Positions 33,736 through 45,468 of a stretch of 64,000 nt of DNA are shown one piece after another; position 1 is the stretch's first letter; each line of letters opens with the position of its first letter. A program made the translations under genes and the position numbers. The notes under the pieces are model-generated. The model searched no databases. It had not been told where the DNA came from and saw only the letters and a program-made list of their open reading frames with translations. Source of the DNA: Parelaphostrongylus tenuis (Eukaryota; Nematoda; Chromadorea; Rhabditida; Metastrongylidae); assembly GCA_019055375.1 (NCBI GenBank), contig JAHQIW010004548.1, forward strand, positions 93,539 to 157,538, given 5' to 3'.

Positions 33736-33789
33736 ATCGTTACCAAATTCTCTAAACCCGCTCTTTTTAAACAATGTTTTATAAGCGTA

Positions 33790-34250
33790 CTTATCTCCTT
33801 GATGCAAAACAGGGCTTAATGTGAGGCGAGGGTCACTGACGTGGAGGGCGAGACCTTTAAAACACGCTTGTGTGACAATGGCGTACCAAAATCGGGTAAT
33901 GCTTCAAGCAATCTTAAAAATCAGATTGAATGTTTATTGCGAGGTTCTAAAAACAGTCGATGTCATTGATCAACTTTGTTCTATCAGCCGAGACTCATCG
34001 ACTGAGAGGTGCTGATGGCACAGTGTTGTAGTACACTGAACCGTCCCCGCGTGCGCCTCCCTCCTTGCTACAATGCAAGGCTTAATCTGGGGCGTGGGTC
34101 ACTGACGAGGTGGGCGAGAGCTCTGAAACACGCGTATATGACCCTGGCGTACCAACCTCGGGTGAGGCTTCAAACATTCTTAAAAATTAGATTGAAAGTT
34201 TACTGCGAGGTTTTAAAAACAGTCAATGCCATGTACTTATCTCATTTGAA
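33790..34250 (+). repeat. Dispersed repeat, two tandem copies inserted in PLE 2
   Basis: Copies at about 33805-33985 and 34060-34235 share GGGTCACTGACG, a GGGCGAGA block, TGGCGTACCAA and GCGAGGTT..AAAAACAGTC. Related to the foldback at 7.3 kb. Separates the two parts of PLE 2. Confidence 0.55.
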
Positions 34251-34264
34251 AAAAAAGAATAGGA

Positions 34265-34670
34265 TGAACGGGGCTCTGCTTTCGTTGAAATCTTCGTTCG
34301 CAGGCGTGTTGTTTCCTCTGAACCTAAGTCGAGGGTCTATAAATTCGTAGTCATTAGAAATAGCATTTTTCTGAACCAATTAAATGGATTCTACTCAGTG
34401 CTCTTTTTCAGTACACACAGTGGCTGCTCGAAGCATGTTTTGTACTGACACCTTTTCGTATGTGAGGTATAGGAGGAGAGAGTGACCCAGAGTAATCTTG
34501 TTACTTGGCTTTCGGTACCACTTCGTAATGTAGCCGTTATCGGGTAAGTTCATCTGCACGTTCAAGAAAAGGAGCCAATTATCTTTCTGGTGTCCTTTGG
34601 GGGTTAGATGGATAAAATCTGATTGAACAAACGTATTGAAATGCGAAAGAACTTTATGCGACAACCAGTA
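34265..34670 (-). mobile_element. Penelope-like element 2, reverse transcriptase fragment
   Basis: Minus frame 34395-34664 encodes the PLE RT thumb: WLLFLNVQMNLPDNGYITKW then YRKPSNKITL, closely similar to PLE 1. The catalytic YIDD part is not present. Confidence 0.75.
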
Positions 34671-35695
34671 ATCTGTATTTGTTAACGTTTAATTTCATAA
34701 AAAGAGTAGGGAGAGGGTGAGGAAGGCGAGGCTGTTGAAACGTCACCTGTTTGAATGATTTTTTTTCTAAATAACACTTTGTGTCTAACTTGTTAAGAAA
34801 ATAAGGAATTACTGAGGCATGCGGAAAACTTTGGATAGTCGGTTTTGAGAATTGTTGCAAGAAGCCCCAGTTAGATTTTTGCGACAACATAAGAATTAGT
34901 ATCTCTAAGACAAGGAGTTGTCATAAATCGACAGGGTTTGAAGCTTCTGCGACGCTACATAAGCTATTTAGTCGTTCCAAACTTTATAAAACGAAAACGA
35001 TTTCACGCAATATGTGGTCTACAGAAGACAGTCGTTGAATACCGGGCGTCGAAATGTAAGTGCTCCGCACCTACTTACGAAGTAAGCAGGACTAGAAGTT
35101 CGCTGAACCGAGGAAGTGCATGACGAGGGAGCAACATTGTAACTGGAAGATAACCTTTGGAGAAGAATAGTTGATGGGTCAAGGTTGATTTGCAACTCCA
35201 TCAGATTGTATGCTAAATCTACTATGCGGAGAAACTTTGATGACTTTTTAAGTGGATCGCATATAATGATTTTGAGAAAGCACGCAAACACTGCTAGCGA
35301 AGATCAAGCAAATCACTTTAGAACAAGCATTGTACCAAAAAATTCAGAGGTTAGCGTGTGAGGAGACTTGACTTTCCCTGCTAATGCGCGCTTGCTATTA
35401 GAATGTGGCCTGACCTTCTAAACAACCCAACCCACTTCTAGGTTAACCTTGCGTAGGGTTGCATGTCATTTACATAATTTGCAAAATAAGCTCCGTAGAA
35501 GAGCCTGAGCTGAAGACATCAATAGGAATGAGCAACACCAAGTTGAAGGTTTACAGATATCACCATTTCCTTAGCCGTTCCAGCAAGACCACAGCGAGGA
35601 AGTTGTCAGAAAATGTAGGAAAATTGCGGACGAAACTCTGAGGACTCTTGATGATTGTCGCACAAGGACGTTTACCTTGAAGGACGTTTTCCTTG
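34671..35695. other. No gene recognised
   Basis: Unrecognised DNA up to the sharp left border of the palindrome. Confidence 0.4.
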
Positions 35696-35703
35696 ACGGA
35701 AAA

Positions 35704-35976
35704 TAGCTCCAGAAGTTGGCCGCAGTAGTGCCAAAGAAACATCCGAAACGGTTCAGTGTCGCTTTTCTCCAAGATATCACTCAGCCTCACATTGCAAAGT
35801 CAGCTCGTCACATTGTGGAAATTCTGGGTAGGCCAGATTACGTCATCCATCATATAGCCCTGATATTGCTCCATCGGTCTCATCTATTTCACTCTCCAAT
35901 GTCCCATCTGCGCAAGAAAGAGCTTGAAGATTTAAATCAGCTTAAAAATGAGTTCACTGCTTTCCTTGCTCGCTAG
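35704..35976 (+). pseudogene. Mariner transposase C-terminal relic, left copy
   Basis: LAAVVPKKHPKRF, then LQDITQPHIAKSARHIVEIL corresponds to the mariner DNARPH..AKS block with the catalytic Asp. The later YSPDxAPSD motif is present only in a shifted frame, and HLFHSPMSHL and EDLNQLKNEFTAF follow. The identical frameshift is in the right copy, so it predates the duplication. The N-terminal part is absent because the palindrome border cuts through the gene. Confidence 0.85.
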
Positions 35977-36990
35977 GCTCGTTCTGTCTAAGAAGAAGAC
36001 ACCCAGTCTTTACTCAATAAAAAATTGCATGTCGTTGACTACGGTGTTTTTGACTATATTGTTGACTGATTGACTTCTTCAACCCCGAAAGGATGGCTAT
36101 AGAAATCTATGCGGGCCCGAGCAAAATACGCGATTTTCGCTAATTGTTTCAGGTTTTTTTGGCGTTTTGCAAAAGTTCTTGGAATTTTCGTGTGACTTCA
36201 ATAGAAAAAGATTTTATCTTTTCGTTTATATGATTTTGGTTTAGATATATGCTTCTTGTATAGAGAAAAGCGTTAGTTTATTACGGAATTGTGCTGAATT
36301 TGACAACTAATCAAATGTATTGAATTGTATAGAGGATATCGCAACAAAAAAAGCTCTAGTTCTAATCCTTTAGCTCTATACAAGGCCCAAGAGCCACTAT
36401 AGTGAATAAAAATTTGAAAACAGTGAGTAATTGACAACAAAAATGATAACGCATGCTGTATTCGATACTAGTTCATCGATAATTCTCACTAGAACTAAGT
36501 TTAAATCAATCGTTCATTTATTTCCAATTATTTAGAGTTGAATTAAGAAAAAAAAAAGGTTGAGTACCTATGGATAGTAGAGGACTGCTGAGCGTTAAGG
36601 AAGAGCCGTGTTGTAATAAAAGGCTCAGAACATCGGTATTATGCAAGCTATTTGTCAGTATTGGTCAGAAATATGTGCTCCCAAAGAAGTATTCTTAATG
36701 CTTCTCTCCCATCTGCACCCATATTCAAATAAAGTATTGTTAATCCATTTTGGGGCCTTAGTAATTATTCGACAGCCTGAATATCGAGAATCTGAAGGGT
36801 CTGTTTTATGTGTGAAATATTTTTTATATTATGCTGTATAGGTGAAGTGAGATTTTCGGTACCTACATGTTATCAGTAGTATTTCAAACCAGCAGTTCCT
36901 AGATGTTAAATATAGTATTTATTGAATAATAGTAATGCAGTACAATACAGTGGAGCATGAATACAGTATAAATACTACAGCAATCGTGGT

Positions 36991-37026
36991 GGCTTACGTT
37001 TCGGCGAGGTCCGCCCTCTTCAGAGC
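36991..37026 (-). ncRNA. Hammerhead ribozyme motif in left palindrome arm
   Basis: Minus strand: GCT, CTGAAGA (37023-37017), stem II GGCG/CGCC after one base, GAAAC (37002-36998), GTA, AGC. Stem I is 3 bp and stem III is ACGT only. Same plan as the PLE termini. Confidence 0.55.
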
Positions 37027-37291
37027 TTGGAAAGGTCAAATCGTTTCGCAAACTATTAAGTCAAAAGCCCCCATAACCTCAGCGAAAACGTAAGGAACGA
37101 GTTTTTTTGAACACAAGATGTAAAATCGTTTCTTACGCTTTATAGTGAGGATATGGAGGCTTTTGACTGCATGATTTGCAAATTAGTTAGACCTTTCGAG
37201 GCTATGAAGATGGCGGCTGTATTTATGCTCCATTGGAATGTACTGCATTACTAGTATTAATAAATACTATATATAGCACCTCGAAACTGCT

Positions 37292-38626
37292 AGAACATGT
37301 TACTTAACACTAAGGCATCTTTCGATGAGCAACGCTTTTCCTCAAAAAATTCAGCTGTTCTTCGATAACACAAATCTTGGCAAATTCAATTTAAAAATTT
37401 CATGGATATGATCACTTTTTGAGGAAAACGCCTTAGTTCATCGTTACAGCTAAAAGAACATTGAGTTTTGCACCAGATGCGCACCGGACGCCTCATGTAA
37501 ATTGCACAGCGAGACCGACACAGCGCCGAGTACGAAACTCAATGAACTTTTAGCTGTAACAACACAATAAAACGCCCTTCTCAAAAATCAAGCTTATTCT
37601 TGAGATTGTTGAGACTTGGGCTTTCGATTGTTTACTGAAAATCTGTATGGCAACCTCTGTCCAGCGAAAACATGCTTAAATGTGAAAGAAAAATTGGTAC
37701 TTGTATGTTAAGCCCTGACGAATTTTTAAGCCACTATCATTCACTGAACAGGCAATTTTTCACAGAAGTATTTATAGTTATTGGAAAGCTCAAATCTCTG
37801 CCTACAACTGTACGCCGCTGGCTTTTTAAAACAACCTTTTATAACCTTGTTACATCGAGAATAAAATCTGTTTCTCACTCACATTTCACCTTCATTTTAC
37901 CACGAGTATAAATAGCTAGAAGCACGAAAAGCATGTCAGCGTATACAAAATTTTCCGTTGTGTCAAAATCAAGCGTTTTTATTCGAAGTTTCTGTCGATG
38001 CGATAAAAATATCCTCAACTTAATAACAGTAGTTGCTGCTGTTTTATAAGGCATAATATGGCAGATCACTGTCGAGTTACGCGGGACATCAGGCGATCAT
38101 CTTACTGACAAATAGCTGCTGTGAACTGCCTTCACATTTTACTCACCTATGGACCTTTTCGGCGACTTTGCTTACCGGCCTGCTAACGGAGCAGGGGAAC
38201 GGAACCGGGACGGAACGACCGGTCGCATTTGAAAAATCGTTATTTAATTTGGGATTTTCTACCACATCGACACCACCTTCAAATAAATGCGCGGATTCTG
38301 ATGCTACGGAAAATTGTCTAAACGTTGATATGTTTTTCGTGCTTCTAGCGATTTATACGCGTGGTAAAAGTGAAGGCGAAAGGCGAATGAGAAATGAGAT
38401 TTTATTCTGCATGCTATAGTGAAATAAAAGGATGATTTGAAAAACCGGCAATGCACAATTGCAGCCAGAAATCTGAGCTTTCTATTGAGTGCTAACACTT
38501 CTATAAAAACTGCCTCTCCAGCGAATGAGATCGGCTCAAACATCTGTCGCTGTTTAACATGTAAGTCCCAAACCGACTATCAATTGAACTCGGCATAGTA
38601 GAAATAAATTGCTAGTATTTTTATTC
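37292..38626. other. Spacer of the palindrome
   Basis: Holds a nested foldback at 37413-37592 (GTTACAGCTAAAAGAACATT against AATGAACTTTTAGCTGTAAC). It also has two inverted family C copies (about 37650-38070 and 38275-38550), sharing GCACGAAAAGCATGTCAGCG against GATATGTTTTTCGTGC. No gene. Confidence 0.6.
37413..37592. repeat. Foldback inside the palindrome spacer
   Basis: Arms of about 50 bases: TTTTTGAGGAAAACGCC to CATTGAGTTTT on the left, and GAAACTCAATGAAC to GGGCG-rich mirror TTCTCAAAAATC on the right. Confidence 0.6.
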
Positions 38627-40222
38627 AGCAGTTTCGAGGTGCTATATATAGTATTTATTAATACTAGTAATGCAGTACATTCCAATGGAGCATAAATACA
38701 GCCGCCATCTTCATAGCCTCGAAAGGTCTAACTAATTTGCAAATCATGCAGTCAAAAGCCTCCATATCCTCACGTATAAAGCGTAAGAAACGATTTTACA
38801 TCTTGTGTTCAAAAAAACTCGTTCCTTACGTTTTCGCTGAGGTTATGGGGGCTTTTGACTTAATAGTTTGCGAAACGATTTGACCTTTCCAAGCTCTGAA
38901 GAGGGCGGACCTCGCCGAAACGTAAGCCACCACGATTGCTGTAGTATTTATACTGTATTCATGCTCCACTGTATTGTACTGCATTACTATTATTCAATAA
39001 ATACTATATTTAACATCTAGGAACTGCTGGTTTGAAATACTACTGATAACATGTAGGTACCGAAAATCTCACTTCACCTATACAGCATAATATAAAAAAT
39101 ATTTCACACATAAAACAGACCCTTCAGATTCTCGATATTCAGGCTGTCGAATAATTACTAAGGACCCCAAAATGGATTAACAATACTTTATTTGAATATG
39201 GGTGCAGATGGGAGAGAAGCATTAAGAATACTTCTTTGGGAGCACATATTTCTGACCAATACTGACAAATAGCTTGCATAATACCGATGTTCTGAGCCTT
39301 TTATTACAACACGGCTCTTCCTTAACGCTCAGCAGTCCTCTACTATCCATAGGTACTCAACCTTTTTTTTTCTTAATTCAACTCTAAATAATTGGAAATA
39401 AATGAACGATTGATATAAACTTAGTTCTAGTGAGAATTATCGATGAACTAGTATCGAATACAGCATGCGTTGTCATTTTTGTTGTCAATTACTCACTGTT
39501 TTCAAATTTTTATTCACTATAGTGGCTCTTGGGCCTTGTATAGAGCTAAAGGATTAGAACTAGAGCTTTTTTTGTTGCGATATCCTCTATACAATTCAAT
39601 ACATTTGATTAGTTGTCAAATTCAGCACAATTCCGTAATAAACTAACGCTTTTCTCTATACAAGAAGCATATATCTAAACCAAAATCATATAAACGAAAA
39701 GATAAAATCTTTTTCTATTGAAGTCACACGAAAACTCCAAGAACTTTTGCAAAACGCCAAGAAACCTGAAACAATTAGCGAAAATCGCGTATTTTGCTCG
39801 GTCCCGCATAGATTTCTATAGCCATCCTTTAGGGGTTGAAGAAGTCAATCAGTCAACAATATAGTCAAAAACACCGTAGTCAACGACATGCAATTTTTTA
39901 TTGAGTAAAGACTGGGTGTCTTCTTCTTAGACAGAACGAGCCTAGCGAGCAAGGAAAGCAGTGAACTCATTTTTAAGCTGATTTAAATCTTCAAGCTCTT
40001 TCTTGCGCAGATGGGACATTGGAGAGTGAAATAGATGAGACCGATGGAGCAATATCAGGGCTATATGATGGATGACGTAATCTGGCCTACCCAGAATTTC
40101 CACAATGTGACGAGCTGACATTGTAATGTGAGGCTGAGTGATATCTTGGAGAAAAGCGACACTGAACCGTTTCGGATGTTTCTTTGGCACTACTGCGGCC
40201 AACTTCTGGAGCTATTTTCCGT
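38627..40222 (-). repeat. Right arm of 4.5-kb palindrome
   Basis: Inverted copy of 35696-37291. Differences include HITMSARH in place of HIAKSARH in the mariner relic. The mariner sequence continues beyond the outer border here, but not at the left arm. Confidence 0.92.
38892..38928 (+). ncRNA. Hammerhead ribozyme motif in right palindrome arm
   Basis: AGCT, CTGAAGA (38896-38902), stem II to 38916, GAAAC (38917-38921), GTA, AGCC. Mirror copy of 36991-37026. Confidence 0.55.
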
Positions 40223-40540
40223 GAATGTCGCCACTGATTGTCTCGTCATTGTCGAGCAGCTTCCAAACAGCATGCCCCGCAAGTCACAGAAGTTGATAGC
40301 ATAATATTCAGAACATAGGACGTGGGCTTTGATCGAACTGATTCTTTGTGGCAAGATGGCCAGTAGACGTGCGAACGTGGCCGATTGAGAATGTAATGTT
40401 CATCAAGATATCAATTCGCGACAGTTCATTTAACTGAGGTGGCGAGTCATGGCTTACGGCGCAATGGCTAAAGCTACTAGAGCGTTTTCCAACAACCACA
40501 GCATTTTGAGCAAAAGAAGTAGTGCGACAACCCAACATTT
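39942..40540 (-). pseudogene. Mariner transposase relic, longer right copy
   Basis: The minus strand carries the same C-terminal block as the left copy (39942-40214). Beyond the arm border it continues upstream with mariner-like LLDNDETISGDIHGK (about 40215-40260) and weaker N-terminal remnants (HLATKNQFDQSPRP near 40320-40365). Stops and frameshifts throughout. The extension suggests this is the original locus and the left arm the copy. Confidence 0.75.
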
Positions 40541-41974
40541 TGGGAAATGTCTCCAGGTCCCATTATCTCGATTTTCGAAGCTACAATCTTTTTTCATTGT
40601 GCATTATGTTGGAAATGCGTCCACAGCGAAACAGAGTGTACTAGCCGTTCAAAATGATCTGCTGTTGGTCAGCGTCTCCGAAGTAGTGAGAATAACCATC
40701 AGAAGTGAAATACTACATTCGTTTTCAACAAAGCTCTTGATTTCTTATTTTTCAAATGGCATATTTTTGAAAGTGTTTACAATTTCTAAAAATATGAGAA
40801 CTCTTACTGTAGTCGTAGCAGCATGTGAAGTTCCTATAATTATTGCTATTTGATGCTATTTTTAGCGAAGGTGATTAGTAAGGGTGAAATGCGGGTTTAG
40901 TTTCTGCTTAGGTCGAATTTTTGAATGCCTCTCGATCTTTTTGAATAAACATTTCACATAATCATACTACTGCCGAAATACAGTTAGAATAACGAGTGCT
41001 AGAAAGCGTTTAGATTGAAGATATAGGCTATTTTTAGTTTCCCGATTTTTTTCATTGAGGAAATATCGATCATGCATAGGCTACCTGATGTGTTCTCAAT
41101 AAATTTTAAGATTCAATACGCAACATAAAGAGTGACAGTGATACTGCTTAGCACGAGCACGGACTGGTTTGAATGTTGAGTCTTTCATTGTTCATAACCT
41201 CTTCAGTCGGTTTGTGATAGGCAAATTGGTATCAGACTCTTGGGAGCTAGCTTGACACAATACAAAAATGTTGGCACTTGACCGTACTAAAGGCGTTGCA
41301 ACGCCGTAGCACGATTACCCCATGATTCGAAAAATGATTAACTTCGCCAGCCTTTTCAACACCAGTGATTAGCACTGAGAAACTTGAATAAACAGAGAAA
41401 AAAATAGCTAGTATATACCGCATACGTGATATCCTCTCCTGTAACGTGAAATAAATTTGCAAAAGACGTTGTACACTCGATCTCAAATTAAGTCAGTTCT
41501 CGTATATACACTGGCCTAGATTTTTTTCATGTTGCCTACTAGAGTAAAATGTCAGCAGCCAATTCAATTCTAGCACGAGTGTGAGCAGAAACCATATAAG
41601 ATAGGTATTTATCAAAAATCTCCCCGTTATCAGTCTTCTACCGAGTCGTCGCCAACACAGCTACATGAAATTAAGTGTACTAATAAGAACTCCGAAGAAA
41701 TCGGTGTAATTGGATTTCCCGCACTACATGAGCGCTGTACTTGACTCAATTTAGTTGAAAAAAGAGCGTTCTGAACCTTACTGAACGATTAGATTGTCTA
41801 TGTCTAATATGTAACACCCTTTCTTTAACCACAATGTACCACCATAACCTCAATATCGTCATTTTGTGCAAGCATTGTCATTGAAGCGAAGGCATGACAA
41901 AGTTACGATAATCAGCCACAATTCCTTTATTTGACCGCCTCTTGCGGTGATATGATGTTACAATATACCCAATC
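40541..41974. other. No gene recognised
   Basis: No homology seen in the open frames here. Short stretches resemble tRNA-derived or family B fragments, too weak to place. Confidence 0.35.
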
Positions 41975-42080
41975 ATGTAGGGTGGGGTGCAAAAACTTTT
42001 GCGTCAGCTGGGATTCAAACCCACATTTCACCCTACCCGGGGCGCATACTCAATCATTGCATTACCGACGCCCGTTTTGG
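41975..42080 (-). repeat. tRNA-derived element
   Basis: On +, CATGTAGGGTGGGGTGCAAA, then GCGTCAGCTGGGATTCAAAC (minus B box) and ATTACCGACGCC. Same family as 19.9 kb, more decayed. Confidence 0.55.
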
Positions 42081-44067
42081 CACACTCTTTTTTGCGCTAC
42101 GACGCGTTATTTTTCGATATTTTCCGAAATTCTTTCGGGAATATCAAGGACAGGAATTTCGTTCAGCTGTACTTTGATGGTAATCAGTGGCTGGCAGTGA
42201 ATACCCTCCACTGGGTTTTGTTTTATAAAGGCGAATCAGCATTTAATCCCAATCAAGCTAGAACCATGATTTATATTACAATAGGAACCTTTTTATTTAC
42301 TGCCCAATGTCAGCTTCATCGTAGTGTGCGATGTGATGTATTAAAACAAAAAAAAACCGTTGGTGGAAGTTTTAGTTGCCACCAAGTAGATTGAAACTTA
42401 ACTAAGAAAAAAGCAGAGCGAAGACTTCGATTGTGTTGTGACTAAGCGCTCCGTCCCGGAAAAGCATAGTAAAGATTTGATGTACTGCACAAAATACACA
42501 GCAGCTCAGAAGAAAAATAGGCAGCAAATAAATAATCAGTCAAAGATGCAAACTTAGTGGGGCTTGATACTTTGGCAGTATAATGATAGGCAAGGATCAC
42601 AGTGATGGATATGTCCTCATTAACAGGAAGATGCCGCTTCAGCTCTCACCCAGACTCACCAAAACTTCTGCTTTTCATGATCGAATGTTTATTACCACGA
42701 TGGTACGGAATGAGGTCCATCCCTTTACAAGGTGGCCAATGCTTGTCAAAGATCTGGAAATGCACTAAGCCTGACCCTAGAGTCCCATATCGATATTGAC
42801 TACATCAGAATCCAGCGGTGTTCGTGAATGCGACAGGAAATTCGTGAGTGATTGCTCAAGTGCCTTAATAATTCGACTCAAAAGGCTCAATAAGCAATAA
42901 GCAATAAGTTGACTACCACTACATGAGTAATTCTTCAATGGCCTCCATAAAAGCCGTTTGAATCTCGTAGCATGAGTTGCAAATGTAAAACTTGTCCTAA
43001 AGATGCCCACCTGCTTGGGTTAGAGTCACGTGGAATCGTTCATCTCAATGGTTCAAGAAGGCATTCATTTGTTGCTCTTAGAAATACGGACAAAAGATTT
43101 TACAGCCTAATATATGAGCGTCAGAGCATGGACTTCTTGTGGTGTGAACAGTGACAATTGGGATGTGGTTGTGACATAAGACAATCGTTTTTATTCTTAT
43201 GCAATGAATACACTGTTATGCTGTAAGCTTATGTGAAACACTTGAAATCTGCGTTATGGCTGACGTCCCTTATGCATCGTCCACTTTAGAGCAGAGAGTA
43301 ATATTCGATCGAGTTTTGAAAGCAGTATTTTTCTAATGTCGCATGGAGCGCATTCGCAGTATTTGCATCAAAAGGTAATAGCTTATAACGTATTAGATCT
43401 ACGTTATGCCGCTCACACGGTGTTTTAGGCTTTGAAGCTTTTTTGCCGTATTCAAAATCATCCGATACTAATTGAAAGTAGAACCGGATAGATAGGGTGA
43501 GGGTGAAAAATGGCATCATGTGCCTGTTATTTCTAAAAACATGGTGGATCATTTCATCCTTCGGCGTTTCACTTTGATATACAGCTTAAAAAAACACCTT
43601 GTTTATGGAAATAAGTCTTTAAAAGGACTTTGCACTTGTTAAATGCATAACATACAATTGCTTCTCAAGTGCAGTAAATAAATGGATACTAAGCAGTAGA
43701 AAAAAAAAGTTAATTTTATAATTGATTGAACACGGAGTCGTCGATCGAAATTTTATGCAGGCAACCGCAGTTCATTCCCAAACACCCAGCAAATATCAGA
43801 TGAACACGTAAACGATGAACAGTGCACTTAAACCATGGCAACGAAAGACTTTTAGATACTACTGCAAGGAATTCTCAAGTTTTCATTACTTTCTGTCACC
43901 CAACGCATTATGTGAAACACAAAATGTCCAACTTTCAATAAGCGACCAATTGCTATTGCTAATACGAGGAATTATGACGTACATAAGTGCACAGACGTTG
44001 CGATAATGAAATTGCGAAATAAACCGGACTACGGTAACAAAAAGATTTCTAACATTTCATAGATAAT
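42081..44067. other. No gene recognised
   Basis: Several frames of 60-90 codons on both strands (for example 42972-43154) without domain, partner exon or homology. Confidence 0.35.
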
Positions 44068-44646
44068 GGTCGTTCTATAGGTTTTGGCATTAAAGCAATG
44101 TACAGCAAATTTATTCACAAAATCAATTAAATTTGCATGGTTTCATTATCATTCAATTGTGCATTTTCTTGTAAACATTTAAGTTTGCATAACAAGTTGC
44201 CTATAATTGCTTAAAGACTAAGTTGTAGTGGGAACAAATTCGCTTGCTACTCATACACGAATCGCACGTAGGAAAGTGCTAATGAAGCGACGCGCAAGAT
44301 TAATGCAGCTTCCTGTGGACGACACAAGCGCGTTAGATTCTCCAGACTTTTCCGTCCAGCTTTGGATTTCTCGAATCACTCCTTATCCGTCCTCTCTACA
44401 GCCATATCATCGCTCCAAGCTCCATTAATCTAGGGCCTCGCTTCACTAGCATTTTTCTCTACGCGCCATTCCCGCATGAGTAGCAAACGATATTGTTCCT
44501 AAGACAGCTCCATCTAACGTATAGGCAATTTGTATACCAAAATATTCCCAGGAGAATGCACAATGAAGGGTACCAAAAACTACTTCTGGCTAATAAATTT
44601 GGTGTTCAATTCTCGAGTGCCAAAACTTGTCCTATAGGAGCGGTTT
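44068..44646. repeat. Palindromic MITE-like family A, copy 4
   Basis: Ends TGGTCGTTCTATAGGTTTTG and AAACTTGTCCTATAGGAGCG are inverted. Inner arms carry CTACTCATACACGAATCGCA and CATTCCCGCATGAGTAGCAA. Confidence 0.65.
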
Positions 44647-44767
44647 GCACTGGAGAACAGTACCTAATAGTAATCTTATTTTTATTCCTAATTTTCTTCT
44701 CATTTAAATTTTTTTCATTTTCTTTTATTCCATCTTTTCTGACACTATCCTACGTAAATTCGATAAG

Positions 44768-45363
44768 CACTGTGATAAGTTGAAATTTTCGCTTGAAAAC
44801 AACTTCGCAGAAATCAATGTAAACCCTAATGACCAGGTAAGAATTGAAAATAGAAGTCAAATTATCGCTACTTTTGTTGTAGTATGGCGATCAAATTTCA
44901 GAAAATCAAAATTTGGAAAGACATTTCATTTCCGAAATTAGCTCGTGTTTGTCCAGTAAGTCATGGAAAATTCGCCTCTTAAAAACTAAACAAAAGCACC
45001 ATTCAAGTGAAATATAAAAATCGAAGCATGTCAGGTCTTGAAGGTAATCTTGGGAAAATAATAGACTTACTAGTGGGATGCATATGAGTTCTCAATGCTT
45101 GCACGTCCGCCGCTAATTCAATCTTTACGTCTTATAGAAGCTTTCGATTTAGTTAGAGAAATTAGATAAGCGATCATCCATGAATATCGTGGATCTGGCC
45201 ACCTCTTGAATCACTACGAAATAAAATTGGCTCACTCTTATTTTAGGATCTGGAGAAAAGTGCAGTAACTGCGAAACCAGACAAACCAGTGTCTGGAAAC
45301 GAAATGCCCATGGAGAAACGCAGTGCAAGTATGCACTTAACTGAAGAAAGTTATCCGGCGTAG
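44768..45363 (+). CDS. Possible three-exon gene end, product unknown
   Basis: Three open segments join in phase 0 with good splice sites. 44768-44836 (HCDKLKFSLENNFAEINVNP; the acceptor is the first AG after a long polypyrimidine tract; donor GTAAGA). 44902-44955 (KIKIWKDISFPKLARVCP; acceptor AAATTTCAG, donor GTAAGT). 45247-45363 (DLEKSAVTAKPDKPVSGNEM, then TAG; acceptor TTATTTTAG). An internal GTATGC at 45329 could splice onward instead. No start exon found and no family recognised. Consistent phase and strong splice signals are the only support. Confidence 0.35.
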
Positions 45364-45468
45364 TTCAAAGTTTTAAATATGGCATCGGTTTATTTCGACA
45401 TCAGTAGTTGCATTTTATTATATAGAAAAGCTTTCTTATTTCGAATCGTTTATTTATTACGTCAAAAG

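Larger units (their letters stand above)
35696..37291 (+). repeat. Left arm of 4.5-kb palindrome
   Basis: Reads ACGGAAAATAGCTCC at the outer end to CTCGAAACTGCT at the inner end. It is the inverted copy of 38627-40222, exactly the same length (1,596 bp) and nearly identical; a few substitutions were seen by eye and no net indel. Contains a mariner transposase relic (35704-35976) and a PLE-type hammerhead terminus. Confidence 0.92.

Noticed and set aside
40449..40853. 134-codon plus-strand frame
   Set aside because: Its first part is antisense to mariner transposase remnants; the rest has no homology or splice support.
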